Shown piece by piece: positions 19,322 to 28,369 of a DNA stretch of 64,000 nt; positions within the stretch are counted from its first letter, which is position 1, and each line of letters begins with the position of its first letter. The stretch is from positions 712,850-776,849 of the forward strand of contig NZ_BAABRS010000002.1 of assembly GCF_039545095.1 (NCBI RefSeq), given 5' to 3'. The notes under the pieces were generated by a model, which saw only the letters and a list, made by a program, of their open reading frames with translations, ran no database searches and was not told the DNA's origin. The DNA comes from Fodinibius salicampi. GTDB taxonomy: Bacteria; Bacteroidota; Rhodothermia; Balneolales; Balneolaceae. Both the position numbers and the translations under genes were made by a program.

Positions 19322-21370
19322 TTGAGTAATTCAAAAAAGAAGTTCACGCCTTTTGTTAGCGCTGAAGATGACCTTCCGCAAATAACATTCAAAGCGGTAG
19401 TATTGGGTATCTTATTATCTGCAATTTTAGCCGGGGCCAACGCCTATCTGGGATTAAAGGTTGGAATGACGGTTTCAGCTTCTATCCCGGCAGCAGTAAT
19501 TTCAATGGCTGTTCTGCGATTATTTAAGCACTCTAATATTCTTGAGAATAATATCGTTCAGACAGCAGCCTCGGCCGGGGAATCACTCGCCGCTGGTGTT
19601 ATATTTACCCTTCCTGCCCTTATCTTGCTTCGTTACTGGGTGGACTTCCCCTTCCTCGATACAATGGCTATTGCCATGCTGGGAGGAGTGCTAGGTGTAC
19701 TCTTTACCATCCCTTTGCGTCGCGCTTTGATTATTGAACAGGATCTGAAATTTCCGGAAGGGGTAGCTACCGGGGAAGTCCTGAAAGCTGGAACCGAGGG
19801 TGGTCAGGGAATTAAACAAATTGCATGGGCTGGATTGGCTGGTGCGTTATTTAAACTGGGACAAACGGGGCTAAAGGTATTTTCAGGAGCAGCTAGTGGA
19901 TCGGTAACAGTAGGCCGTTCTATTTTTGGATTAGGAACAGAGCTTTCGGTAGCGTTGCTTGGCGTGGGGTATATCGTGGGACTTAATATTGCGGTATTGG
20001 TTTTTGCCGGTGGACTTATTTCCTGGCTATTCGGAATACCGTTGTATATGGCTTTTACGGATCCCGCTGAAGTGTCAGCTGTTGTGGGAGAGGCTTCGGG
20101 CTATAGTGCCGCTCTAGAGATTTGGAGCCAGAAAATACGCTATATGGGAGTAGGTGCTATGGTTGTTGGTGGTATCTGGGCTCTTATTTCCTTAGCCAAG
20201 CCCCTAAAAGACGGTATCCAATCATCATGGAAGACCGTTCAAAAAATACGGTCAGGTGAAGAAGATACCCGACTTAGAACAGAAAGGGATATGCCGATTA
20301 ATTATGTCCTGTGGGGAGTTGCAGGACTTGCATTACCGATTTTTTTGGTTTTTACCCAGGTTATTGACACTTCCCATTTACCCGTTAGCAGCGGACTGTA
20401 CTGGTCAACGATGGCGATCGGGATGCTGTTTTCGCTCATTGCCGGATTTTTGTTTGCATCCGTCGCCGGTTATATGGCGGGACTGGTCGGTTCTTCCAAT
20501 AATCCAATTTCAGGAGTAACTATAGCAACTATCTTAGCTACCTCGTTGATTTTACTTGTACTGCTGGGATCGCAGCTTGAGTTTAGTGCTGATACGGAGA
20601 GGGCTCAGGCTGCTGCCGCGGCTGCCATTGTTGTGGGAGCCATGGTTGCCTGTGCTGCGGCCATAGCTGGTGACAATATGCAGGACTTAAAAGCAGGTCA
20701 GTTGGTAGGATCCACGCCCTACAAGCAACAAATTATGCAGATTATAGGAGTGGTAGCTGCGGCCCTTGTTATTGCACCTATCTTAAGTCTTCTTTTTAAT
20801 GCATATGGCATGGGAGGAGTATTTCCAAGAGAGGGAATGAATCCCGATGAGATGCTTAGCGCACCACAGGCCACATTAATGCAGTCCGTGGCCGAAGGGG
20901 TATTTGCCCGCAATTTAGAGTGGAATATGATCTGGATTGGATCAGCCATAGCGGTGGCTATTATTATACTGGATAAGTTCCTGGAAAAGCGGGGAACAGA
21001 TTTTCAAACACCTGTGTTGGCCGTAGCCGTGGGAATCTATCTCCCGCTGGAATTAACGGTCCCTATCTTTGTGGGCGGTATGATTGCCTGGTTTGCTGGA
21101 AGAGTCGTGGCTAAGCGGGCTAAAGAAGCAGGGAAAGATCCGGAAAAAGCCAAAACAAAAGCTGAAAATAACGGCTTACTCTTTTCATCTGGACTTATCA
21201 CAGGAGAGGCGCTGATAGGAATTGTCTTGGCTATTCCGTTCGCTATCCAGGAGAGTACCGATGCGCTTCGTATTGTTCCGGAATCCTTTACTCCTTATGC
21301 AAACTGGCTGGGCGGACTGGCAGCGGTCTTCTTTATTATCTGGCTTTACAAGGTTGCCGTTAAGAAGTAA
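19322..21370 (+). CDS. OPT family oligopeptide/metal-chelate transporter (TTG start)
   Basis: This integral membrane protein has about 15 hydrophobic segments and the OPT features GAGNAYLGLKVGMT-like (here ILAGANAYLGLKVGMTV) near the N-terminus and SNNPISGVTIATI in the middle. OPT carriers import peptides or metal-chelate complexes with protons. I place the start at TTG 19322 because GAGGAG at 19311-19316 stands 5 bp before it; an in-frame TTG at 19283 would give 13 more residues but has no Shine-Dalgarno. The product is then 682 residues. It is a single gene, convergent with hisIE, whose stop is 9 bp away. Substrate cannot be told from sequence. Confidence 0.9.
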   Translation: MSNSKKKFTPFVSAEDDLPQITFKAVVLGILLSAILAGANAYLGLKVGMTVSASIPAAVISMAVLRLFKHSNILENNIVQTAASAGESLAAGVIFTLPALILLRYWVDFPFLDTMAIAMLGGVLGVLFTIPLRRALIIEQDLKFPEGVATGEVLKAGTEGGQGIKQIAWAGLAGALFKLGQTGLKVFSGAASGSVTVGRSIFGLGTELSVALLGVGYIVGLNIAVLVFAGGLISWLFGIPLYMAFTDPAEVSAVVGEASGYSAALEIWSQKIRYMGVGAMVVGGIWALISLAKPLKDGIQSSWKTVQKIRSGEEDTRLRTERDMPINYVLWGVAGLALPIFLVFTQVIDTSHLPVSSGLYWSTMAIGMLFSLIAGFLFASVAGYMAGLVGSSNNPISGVTIATILATSLILLVLLGSQLEFSADTERAQAAAAAAIVVGAMVACAAAIAGDNMQDLKAGQLVGSTPYKQQIMQIIGVVAAALVIAPILSLLFNAYGMGGVFPREGMNPDEMLSAPQATLMQSVAEGVFARNLEWNMIWIGSAIAVAIIILDKFLEKRGTDFQTPVLAVAVGIYLPLELTVPIFVGGMIAWFAGRVVAKRAKEAGKDPEKAKTKAENNGLLFSSGLITGEALIGIVLAIPFAIQESTDALRIVPESFTPYANWLGGLAAVFFIIWLYKVAVKK

Positions 21371-21379
21371 TGCTCTTTC

Positions 21380-21994
21380 TTATTGATGCCGTTCTTGTAA
21401 TCGCTCAATAATATCATCTAAACGTATCCCTTTTTCGGTTAGCAACACCAGCAGGTGATATAACAGGTCTGCGACTTCACCTTTAAATTCATCCGGGTTG
21501 TTGTTTTTTGCTTCAATAACTGTTTCAATGGCTTCTTCACCTACTTTTTGAGTGATCAGGTCCAGTCCCTCATCAAATAGATGGGTAGTGTAGGAGCCTT
21601 CCGGCCGTTCTTTTTTTCTGCTGGCAATAAGGTTTTCCAGCTGGGATAAAAAGTCCGGTGATGAGGTTGGTTTAAAGTCTTTTTTAAAAAAACAGCTTTT
21701 ATTGCCCGTATGACAAGTGGGACCCTGCGGATGAGCCAGTACCAATAGCGTATCATTATCACAATCCTGCTGAAGCTCAACCAGATCTAGATAGTTGCCG
21801 GAGGTTTCCCCTTTGGTCCAAAGTCGCTGTTTGCTTCTGCTAAAGAAAGTAACTTGTTTTTTTTCAAGAGTTGTTTCCAGAGCTGGGCGGTTCATATAGC
21901 CCAGCATGAGCACCTGAAATGAATCCGCATCCTGAATGATGGCAGGAATAAGTCCGTCTCCTTTGTCAAAGTCTATAGAATCAATATCAATCAT
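21380..21994 (-). CDS. hisI: Bifunctional phosphoribosyl-AMP cyclohydrolase / phosphoribosyl-ATP pyrophosphatase
   Basis: The fused HisIE enzyme carries out the second and third steps of histidine synthesis. The N-terminal cyclohydrolase has RLWTKGETSGNYL and the metal-binding DCDNDTLLVLAHPQGPTCHTG; the C-terminal pyrophosphatase (from about residue 115) has KVGEEAIETVIEAKNNN and ADLLYHLLVLL. Length 204 is normal for the fusion. It lies 75 bp after hisF with a stable hairpin between them; the other his genes are not in the window. Confidence 0.95.
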   Translation of the reverse strand: MIDIDSIDFDKGDGLIPAIIQDADSFQVLMLGYMNRPALETTLEKKQVTFFSRSKQRLWTKGETSGNYLDLVELQQDCDNDTLLVLAHPQGPTCHTGNKSCFFKKDFKPTSSPDFLSQLENLIASRKKERPEGSYTTHLFDEGLDLITQKVGEEAIETVIEAKNNNPDEFKGEVADLLYHLLVLLTEKGIRLDDIIERLQERHQ

Positions 21995-22035
21995 TTTAAA
22001 ATAGTTATGGTGAATTTCTTATGGCATATTTTAGC

Positions 22036-22063
22036 TCTTTATCTTTGACAGCAAAGATAAAGA
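22036..22063. promoter_or_regulatory. 12-bp hairpin between hisF and hisIE
   Basis: TCTTTATCTTTG and CAAAGATAAAGA form a perfect 12-bp stem with a 4-nt loop in the hisF-hisIE gap. No T run follows on the minus strand, so it is more likely an RNA-stability or processing element than a terminator (inference). Confidence 0.6.
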
Positions 22064-22069
22064 AGGTAA

Positions 22070-22831
22070 TTATATAGTTTCTCGAACCGGGATATCTGCA
22101 TTTTTTAGTTTTTCTTTGAGATCATGAATTTCAATTTCCTGGAAGTGGAAAATACTGGCCGCCAATACTGCGTCGGCCTTCGCCTTTTTAATGGCGTCGA
22201 TGCAGTGTTGAGAAGTTCCCGCCCCGCCGCTGGCAATGACAGGAATGGAGGTGATATCGTTCACTGCTGAAAGCAGTTCCAGATCAAAGCCGGACTTTGT
22301 ACCGTCGCGGTCCATACTCGTCAGTAAAATTTCTCCCGCTCCCCGCTCTTCAACTTCCTTAATCCATTTAAGAGCATTTTTGCCCGTATTTTTAGATCCA
22401 CCTGAAATAAAAACTTCCCACTGGTCTCCTTGACTTTTGGCATCTACAGCAGCAACAATGCACTGAGATCCAAATTGTCGGGAAGCTTCATTAATCAAAT
22501 CAGGATTGCGTACGATGGCGCTGTTTAGAGATACCTTGTCGGCCCCGGCATGCAGCAAGTCAGCTATTTCTTCAACACTTCCAATACCACCACCAACAGT
22601 AAAGGGTATGTCCAGCTCAAGGGCGATTTTTTCTACGAGCTTTACCAGTGTTTTTCGCTTCTCCTTGGTAGCTGTTATATCCAGAAAGACAAGCTCATCT
22701 GCACCTTCCTTCGCATAACGGCGGGCCAGTTCTACCGGATCTCCGGCATCACGTAGTCCCTCAAAATTCACCCCTTTTACTGTTCGTCCGTCTTTGATAT
22801 CGAGACAAGGAATAATTCGTTTTGCGAGCAT
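22070..22831 (-). CDS. hisF: Imidazole glycerol phosphate synthase, cyclase subunit
   Basis: It uses ammonia from HisH to close the imidazole ring, producing IGP and AICAR. The barrel begins with [16 protein letters not shown], holding the first catalytic aspartate, and the second is in [11 protein letters not shown]. The repeats [10 protein letters not shown] and [11 protein letters not shown] are the phosphate-binding loops. The 253-residue length is standard. Glutaminase HisH is not adjacent. A possible Bacteroidetes-like promoter (TACCTTTA with an upstream TTG) is present about 50 bp before the ATG, but it is weak. Confidence 0.96.
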   Translation of the reverse strand: MLAKRIIPCLDIKDGRTVKGVNFEGLRDAGDPVELARRYAKEGADELVFLDITATKEKRKTLVKLVEKIALELDIPFTVGGGIGSVEEIADLLHAGADKVSLNSAIVRNPDLINEASRQFGSQCIVAAVDAKSQGDQWEVFISGGSKNTGKNALKWIKEVEERGAGEILLTSMDRDGTKSGFDLELLSAVNDITSIPVIASGGAGTSQHCIDAIKKAKADAVLAASIFHFQEIEIHDLKEKLKNADIPVRETI

Positions 22832-22927
22832 TCGTTTCGGTTAACTTAAAGAGTTTTGATATATTACTTGAAGCTAAAGGTAAGACTTAAGTAGTGGTGA
22901 ATCACAATTTATTTAAGAAATAATATC

Positions 22928-23428
22928 GTGAGGTACATAATACAACCTATTTTTTTTCTGATTGAGCTTGCCCTTAAGCTGGCAGCACCGCTATCTGCTA
23001 TCATTAGTATGGCCGCATCGGGTAATTTTATTCAGAAAGTTTTAGAAGGATTTCATTCGCTGCCGGATACCGTAAGGGAAATAATCTGGTGGATTCGTAA
23101 TATTCCCGAGATAAGTAATATTATTGATGACTATAATACCTTAACCGCCGCTGAATTTAATCAAAAATACGGGGCTGGGGCAGTAAATTATGTAATGGAT
23201 TATCTTAATGAAGGAGTCGAGTATCTTCAGCAAGTGTATGTAAATCTTGCTGAACGACCGCTAAGTACTATTTTAGCTGCGCTGTTGGCCTTTTTTATAT
23301 GTTATTTATCGGCGCGCATTGTACGCTTTATACGGCAGAAGGGAGAAGGTTCCGTAATTACTAAATTTGAACGACAGGCGGGTGATAGAATGTTCAAAAA
23401 AGGTGATAAAAATGAGAAGTGGTTTTAG
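22928..23428 (+). CDS. Membrane protein of unknown function (GTG start)
   Basis: The 166 residues contain a hydrophobic N-terminal segment (residues 4-30, possibly a membrane anchor or hairpin), a soluble middle and a clear transmembrane helix at about 112-130 (STILAALLAFFICYLSA), ending in a basic tail. I do not recognise a family. The frame starts with GTG and has no strong Shine-Dalgarno, and it is divergent from hisF. Codon use looks like that of its neighbours. I judge it real because of its length and coherent hydrophobic pattern, but the function is unknown. Confidence 0.65.
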   Translation: MRYIIQPIFFLIELALKLAAPLSAIISMAASGNFIQKVLEGFHSLPDTVREIIWWIRNIPEISNIIDDYNTLTAAEFNQKYGAGAVNYVMDYLNEGVEYLQQVYVNLAERPLSTILAALLAFFICYLSARIVRFIRQKGEGSVITKFERQAGDRMFKKGDKNEKWF

Positions 23429-23581
23429 CTATAATTGTAAGGATTTTTCTGTTTTTAATTATTAAGGAAGTAAATATATCTATTTAACTTAGATCAAGTA
23501 TAAATTTTGGATTCAGGGAATCATCTTAGCAAAACTTTGGTATGTTCCTAATGAAGGTTAACAAAAAACCGAGGAGTAGTT

Positions 23582-23677
23582 ATGGCTAAACCAAGTGAAT
23601 GTCCAAAATGCGGAGCTACAGCAGTTGATCCGTGTAAGAAGGAACCAAAAATCGACTGCGTACGAGATGATAAGTAG
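23582..23677 (+). CDS. 31-residue four-cysteine protein
   Basis: A short frame starts with ATG 5 bp after GAGGAG (23571-23576) and ends with TAG. The protein has cysteines at 7, 10, 18 and 26, in SECPKCGATA, DPCKKEP and IDC, spaced as for a small zinc knuckle. A strong terminator follows 28 bp later, so the gene is a complete transcription unit by itself. A possible promoter upstream has a TTTTGG box and AAACTTTG about 20 bp downstream, near 23530, of the Bacteroidetes form. The function is unknown; such tiny proteins may bind metal or a partner. Confidence 0.72.
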   Translation: MAKPSECPKCGATAVDPCKKEPKIDCVRDDK

Positions 23678-23705
23678 ATTCTAATAACATTAATTAGGTA
23701 GTAAA

Positions 23706-23736
23706 AAGGCTGCGAGGTTACTCGCAGCCTTCTTTT
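23706..23736 (+). terminator. Terminator of the 31-residue protein gene
   Basis: AAGGCTGCGAG and CTCGCAGCCTT form 11 perfect pairs around a GTTA loop, followed by CTTTTATTT. Confidence 0.93.
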
Positions 23737-23784
23737 ATTTAATACATTTTTTTATTAATTCCAGATTGAAAATATCTAAATAAA

Positions 23785-23808
23785 AAGCCGACCCAACGAG
23801 GCCGGCTT
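23785..23808 (-). terminator. Terminator of the act-cox operon
   Basis: On the minus strand AAGCCG...CGGCTT with partial inner pairing is followed by TTTATTTAG, 32 bp after the stop of the last cox gene. Confidence 0.75.
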
Positions 23809-23839
23809 AAGATGATAAAAGGATTTAAAAAAGTTTAAT

Positions 23840-24142
23840 TTAAAATCCTGGTACAACATCCGTTCTGAATAGGGTATCGAGCAAAGTAAGTCCTACTAAG
23901 AGGATAAAAAAGGCAATAGAGGCGAGAAAAAGCATCAGGTTAAATCTGTCATCCCAGTACAGATTCATGAAAAATAGAGCAACCAATGTAGCTTTAAAAA
24001 TAGCTATACCCATAGCAACGATAATAGACCAGGGATCAGGAATATGCACGTAATGAACGCCAACGGTAAGTACTGTTAAGATAAAAAGCGCGCCCGCCAC
24101 GCCTAATAAAGTTTTATCGGATGAAATGTGATGTCCGCTCAT
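23840..24142 (-). CDS. Cytochrome c oxidase subunit IV (small membrane subunit)
   Basis: It is a 100-residue protein with three hydrophobic helices, matching the prokaryotic subunit IV family found in caa3 and cyanobacterial oxidases. The motif AIFKATLVALFFMNLYWDDRFN is conserved in the second helix and loop (quoted around its core KATLVALFFMNL). It has no cofactor and probably stabilises the complex. It is the last gene of the respiratory operon, 22 bp after subunit III. Confidence 0.9.
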   Translation of the reverse strand: MSGHHISSDKTLLGVAGALFILTVLTVGVHYVHIPDPWSIIVAMGIAIFKATLVALFFMNLYWDDRFNLMLFLASIAFFILLVGLTLLDTLFRTDVVPGF

Positions 24143-24163
24143 GAGAAAAAACGTTTTTAGTTA

Positions 24164-24817
24164 TCAGTCAATTAGATAGAATAAGGGGAAGAGGAAAATC
24201 CAAATAATGTCAACCAGGTGCCAGTACAGGCCTGTTATTTCAACCGGTGTATAGTATTCGCTATCAAAATGGCCCTTCATCGATCGCAAAAGAAGCCAAA
24301 TCATTAAGCCTATACCAATAACCACGTGAATACCGTGTAGGCCGGTCATTAAATAATAAAGGCTAAAAAAGACATTGGCTTTAGGATGATCTATACCTTC
24401 AAAGGCATAGAATTCGCCGGGGAAAATTCCAAGGTGGAATTTATGCGTCCACTCAAAATATTTAATAACCATAAAGACGGCAGCAAGTGCCAGCGTAATG
24501 CCAAGGTTTATGGCAATATTTTTTTTCTGGTTAAGCTGAGCCGATTTAATGGCCATTGCTACCGTCAGACTACTACCGATAAGTACAACAGTGTTAACTC
24601 CACCCCAAAGCGTATTAAGTTCCTCAGAAGCAAGGGTGAAGAGTTCGGGATACCATAGCCGGTAGACGATATAAGCGGCGAAAAGGCCACCGAAAAAGAG
24701 GATTTCAGTTACTAAAAATACCCACATCCCCATTTTTGCAGAATCAAACTGCTGTTCAGCATCTACAAAATGATGCTGTAAAAATTTAGAATGTGTGGAA
24801 CTTGAATGATTTGCCAT
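24164..24817 (-). CDS. Cytochrome c oxidase subunit III
   Basis: The 217-residue protein has five to seven membrane helices and the subunit III features MGMWVFLVTEILFFGGLF, LTGLHGIHVVIG and GLYWHLVDIIWIFLFPLFY. It belongs to the caa3 oxidase encoded by the adjacent genes, where subunit III supports the stability of proton uptake but holds no redox centre. It is placed 36 bp after subunit I. Confidence 0.95.
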   Translation of the reverse strand: MANHSSSTHSKFLQHHFVDAEQQFDSAKMGMWVFLVTEILFFGGLFAAYIVYRLWYPELFTLASEELNTLWGGVNTVVLIGSSLTVAMAIKSAQLNQKKNIAINLGITLALAAVFMVIKYFEWTHKFHLGIFPGEFYAFEGIDHPKANVFFSLYYLMTGLHGIHVVIGIGLMIWLLLRSMKGHFDSEYYTPVEITGLYWHLVDIIWIFLFPLFYLID

Positions 24818-24852
24818 AATTCAGATTCTGCTGTTTATAGTTTAATACTCAA

Positions 24853-26577
24853 TTATTCAGCTTTTGCTTCAATTTCATCAGTTGTTTCGGCCTCTTCTCC
24901 ATGCCCGGTTTCAGCCAGACCAAGCTGGAATTCATCCATTGGCTTATGATAGTCGTACGGGCCATTGATGATTACCGGAGTATAGTTGAAATTATGAAGA
25001 GGCGGCAAGCTATTTACCTGCCATTCTAATGCGCGGCTTCCCCAAGGGTTAACCGGTGCCTTTTTGCCGGTATAAATAGATTTCACCAAGTAGTAGAAGA
25101 TCATTACAAATCCAAAGCCGAGGATGTATGATCCAATAGTAGAAGCTTGGTGGAAAGGCTGAAATTGTTCAATGTAATTGAAATAGCGTCGGGGCATTCC
25201 AAGAGAACCCATTACGAACTGGGGAAGGAAAGTAGCATTAAATCCAATGAAAATGATGCCGCATGCAATCTTGGCCATTGTTTCGTTGTACATACGCCCC
25301 GTCATTTTAGGCCACCAGTAATGAACACCGGCTAGGAACGCCATCACCATACCACCAACCATCACAAAGTGAAAGTGAGCAACTACATAGTAGGTATCGT
25401 GCAGATGTACATTAAGGCCAATTGAGCCGAGTACAATTCCGGTAAATCCACCTACAAGAAAGAGAAAGAAAAAGCCAAATATATAGAGCAGGGGGGATTT
25501 TAAATCGATTGAGCCCTTATATAGGGTGGCCGTCCAGTTAAACATTTTAATACCTGTTGGAATCCCCACCAAGAAAGTGAGAAAAGAGAAGACCATAGAG
25601 GCCAATGAAGCCTGGCCTGAGACAAACATATGGTGCCCCCAAACCAAAAATCCAATAAAGGCAATAGCTAAGGAAGATAAAGCAATAGCCCAGTAACCGA
25701 AAATATGCTTCCTGGAAAAGGTGGTAATCACTTCAGAGACGATTCCAAAACCAGGGACAATCATAATATAAACGGCGGGGTGGCTGTAGAACCAGAAAAA
25801 ATGTTGGAAGAGTACAGGATCTCCTCCCAGTGCCGGATCGAAAATACCGATTCCTAAAAGCCGTTCCATCCCAACCAGGGCTAGCGTAATCGCCAGTACA
25901 GGAGTAGCCATAATCTGGATAATGCTGGTTGCATAGAGACTCCAGGAAAAAAGAGAAAGTTTATCCCAAGTGAGGCCCGGCGCCCGCATTTTATGGATCG
26001 TAGTTATAAAGTTTACACCTGTAAGAATAGATGAGAATCCGATAACAAAAACACCAAACACCATGGTAGTGACAGCACCTCCCGTAGTTGATGAATAGGG
26101 GGTGTAGAATGTCCATCCGGTATCTATGCCACCATTAACAATAGATATAATTGCGATAAAAGCTCCGGCCAAATAGAGATAATAACTCAGTAAGTTAAGC
26201 CTTGGAAATGCTACATCTTTTGCTCCCAGTTGGATAGGAAGAAAAAAGTTACCTAAGGCAGCAGGAACAGACGGCACAAGGAACAGGAACACCATTATGG
26301 CTCCGTGCAACGTAAAGAGCTGATTATAAGTATTGGCCTCAATAAAAGTTTTGGCCGGGGTCCAAAGTTCAGTGCGAACCAAAAGGGCCATAATGCCTCC
26401 CACAAAAAAGAAGAAGGTGATAGAAGCCAGATACATAAGGCCAATTTTCTTATGGTCAACGGTAGTTAACCAAGCCCATAAGCCCGTTTCCTCATTTAAA
26501 TAGTGTTTCTCAGGGTCTGCTTCAGGTTCAAAGCGTTGAACCTGAAATTTCTCAAGGTTTGATTCTGCTGTAGCCAT
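24853..26577 (-). CDS. Cytochrome c oxidase subunit I, A2-type (caa3)
   Basis: This is the catalytic heme-copper subunit that reduces oxygen and pumps protons. The CuB/heme ligands are visible in [35 protein letters not shown] and [14 protein letters not shown]. The helix VI motif reads YSHPAVY and not YSHPEVY, so the usual D-channel glutamate is missing and the YS pair takes its place; this is the A2 subfamily known from Rhodothermus marinus and Thermus. The 574-residue protein has a hydrophilic N-terminal extension of about 30 residues and a charged tail. Its start is 1 bp from the end of subunit II. Confidence 0.97.
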   Translation of the reverse strand: MATAESNLEKFQVQRFEPEADPEKHYLNEETGLWAWLTTVDHKKIGLMYLASITFFFFVGGIMALLVRTELWTPAKTFIEANTYNQLFTLHGAIMVFLFLVPSVPAALGNFFLPIQLGAKDVAFPRLNLLSYYLYLAGAFIAIISIVNGGIDTGWTFYTPYSSTTGGAVTTMVFGVFVIGFSSILTGVNFITTIHKMRAPGLTWDKLSLFSWSLYATSIIQIMATPVLAITLALVGMERLLGIGIFDPALGGDPVLFQHFFWFYSHPAVYIMIVPGFGIVSEVITTFSRKHIFGYWAIALSSLAIAFIGFLVWGHHMFVSGQASLASMVFSFLTFLVGIPTGIKMFNWTATLYKGSIDLKSPLLYIFGFFFLFLVGGFTGIVLGSIGLNVHLHDTYYVVAHFHFVMVGGMVMAFLAGVHYWWPKMTGRMYNETMAKIACGIIFIGFNATFLPQFVMGSLGMPRRYFNYIEQFQPFHQASTIGSYILGFGFVMIFYYLVKSIYTGKKAPVNPWGSRALEWQVNSLPPLHNFNYTPVIINGPYDYHKPMDEFQLGLAETGHGEEAETTDEIEAKAE

Positions 26578-26578
26578 G

Positions 26579-27529
26579 TTAATTCAGTGTTTTTATATAT
26601 TCGATAATAGCATTGATCTGTTCGTCGTTCAGCTGGCCTTGATAGGTGTTCATTACATCAGGATAGCCATCAACGACTTTTGCACTGGGTTCGAGTATAG
26701 ATTCGCGGAGGTAGTTTTCATCAACCGTTACGGTAGATCCGTCTGTTAGGGTTTCTTCGCTGTCAAAGACTCCTTGCCAGGTTGGGCCGGTCAGTTGGGT
26801 CCCGTCGGTAGAGTGACAGGTTGTACATGCGTACTCCTGAGCGAGTTGTTCTCCCCACTCTGCCGGCTCCATATCTTCAGGTGCTGAACCCCCACCTGCA
26901 TTATCAGCCAGCCATTTTTTGAATTCGTTTGGTTCATGAACAATTACATTGGCTGTCATATCGGAGTGGGCCGTACCGCAGTATTCAGTACAAAAGATAA
27001 TTGACTCACCTGGTTCCGGGGCGTTAAACCAGACTTCAGTATAACGTCCGGGTAATACATCCTGCTTTATTCGATAATCGGGAACATAAAAGGAGTGAAT
27101 AACATCATTAGAATTCATAATCAGCTTAATAGGCCGTCCGGCAGGTACATGTAATTCTCCGGTAGTTCGAGCACCGTTTTCATAGCTAAACTGCCAGAGC
27201 CATTTTTGCGCCGTCACGTTAACTTCATATGAATCCTCTGGGGCAACACGTTGATCTATAAAAACCTGATATCCCCATCCAAATACAATGAGTACCATAA
27301 TAAGCGGAATAACAGACCAGGTTACCTCAAGCTTATTATTATGTGTGATAAGTGGTGTGACCTCATCCTCAGACTTCCGTCGATATTTGATTACAAAGTA
27401 TACGATGACAGCAATAAGTCCTATGGTAAGGACCAAGCTGCTCAGATGAACAAACCAAAAGAGAGTATCGGTCTGATGGGCCAGCGTTGATTTCGCCGGT
27501 GGTAATAGTAAATCGTTAAGCGCGTCCAT
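26579..27529 (-). CDS. Cytochrome c oxidase subunit II fused to cytochrome c (caa3)
   Basis: It accepts electrons at a CuA centre and on a fused cytochrome c. Two helices (residues about 24-48 and 70-92) anchor it. The CuA ligands are H145 and the block [13 protein letters not shown] (C180, E182, C184, H188, M191). After a Gly-rich linker near 211-215 comes a heme-binding CTTCH at 235-239 with a distal methionine region, which defines the caa3 type. That cytochrome domain is clearly homologous to the C-terminal domain of ActE and to the small cytochrome in the same operon. Its first codons overlap the end of the SCO gene by 14 bp. Confidence 0.96.
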   Translation of the reverse strand: MDALNDLLLPPAKSTLAHQTDTLFWFVHLSSLVLTIGLIAVIVYFVIKYRRKSEDEVTPLITHNNKLEVTWSVIPLIMVLIVFGWGYQVFIDQRVAPEDSYEVNVTAQKWLWQFSYENGARTTGELHVPAGRPIKLIMNSNDVIHSFYVPDYRIKQDVLPGRYTEVWFNAPEPGESIIFCTEYCGTAHSDMTANVIVHEPNEFKKWLADNAGGGSAPEDMEPAEWGEQLAQEYACTTCHSTDGTQLTGPTWQGVFDSEETLTDGSTVTVDENYLRESILEPSAKVVDGYPDVMNTYQGQLNDEQINAIIEYIKTLN

Positions 27530-28355
27530 TCGGTTCCTTTATTTGCTTTTCATTAGTATAATTTCGGTGCCGTAACCACATGAAACCTAAAAATATACCC
27601 AGAATGATAAGGGTGGCAAAGCCGCCTATCTGCATAAATCTCCAGGCAACAGGTACATAAGAGTTAGAATCCGCATCGTATTGATAGCAGTAGAGCAATA
27701 CCTGTTCAGCTGTGCTGCCGATATTTCCATCTGCTGCATCATAGAGTGCATTCCTCATGTCAAATTCATTAAACTTAAGACCATAAAGATATCGGGTAAT
27801 GGTCCCGTCGGGACTTAAAAACATGATTGCAGCCCCGTGGGCAAAGTCTCCGTTTTCAAGTTTATTATAATCATATCCAATTGTTTCAGTTAATCGTTGG
27901 ATATTTTCTTTATTGCCGGTCAAAAAATACCAGCCTTCTTCGGCACCTTTACGCTTTAGTTTATTCAAATATTTTTCTTTGTTCTCTGCTGCCAGTTCAT
28001 AGCTCTCACTGGGATCAAAACTAAAGGTTACAATATTATAGTCAGTGCCCGGATTCCATTTCAAATCTTTTACGCCATTATAAATAGCATCTTTTACCAT
28101 AGTACAAAGTTGCGGACATTCATAATAGACCGGGTTCAGCAATATCGGTTTATCATTATTAAAAAGTTTTTCCAATGTTACGGAATCTCCCTTTGCATTG
28201 GCAAACTTCAAATCCAAGGGGACTTTTGTTCCCAGTTGTTCTGTAACTCCTACGTCCTGAATATTTTCAGGTTTTTGTTTGTTAAGCTGAGCAACAGAGT
28301 ACATTGGTTGTAGGAACAAGCAACATATTCCTAAAGCTATTCCTACCGAGCGCAT
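27516..28355 (-). CDS. SCO1/SenC/PrrC-type copper chaperone
   Basis: It inserts copper into the CuA site of subunit II. A signal peptide (about 22 residues) precedes a thioredoxin fold with the copper-binding CPQLC (in VYYECPQLCTMV) and the conserved histidine in GDFAHGAAIMFL. Unlike most SCO proteins, which are anchored at the N-terminus, this 279-residue version has a C-terminal transmembrane helix (about 238-260, FATLIILGIFLGFMWL) followed by a short basic tail. It sits between the complex III and oxidase parts of the operon, where assembly factors are often found. Confidence 0.92.
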   Translation of the reverse strand: MRSVGIALGICCLFLQPMYSVAQLNKQKPENIQDVGVTEQLGTKVPLDLKFANAKGDSVTLEKLFNNDKPILLNPVYYECPQLCTMVKDAIYNGVKDLKWNPGTDYNIVTFSFDPSESYELAAENKEKYLNKLKRKGAEEGWYFLTGNKENIQRLTETIGYDYNKLENGDFAHGAAIMFLSPDGTITRYLYGLKFNEFDMRNALYDAADGNIGSTAEQVLLYCYQYDADSNSYVPVAWRFMQIGGFATLIILGIFLGFMWLRHRNYTNEKQIKEPNGRA

Positions 28356-28369
28356 AATTTCATATTATT

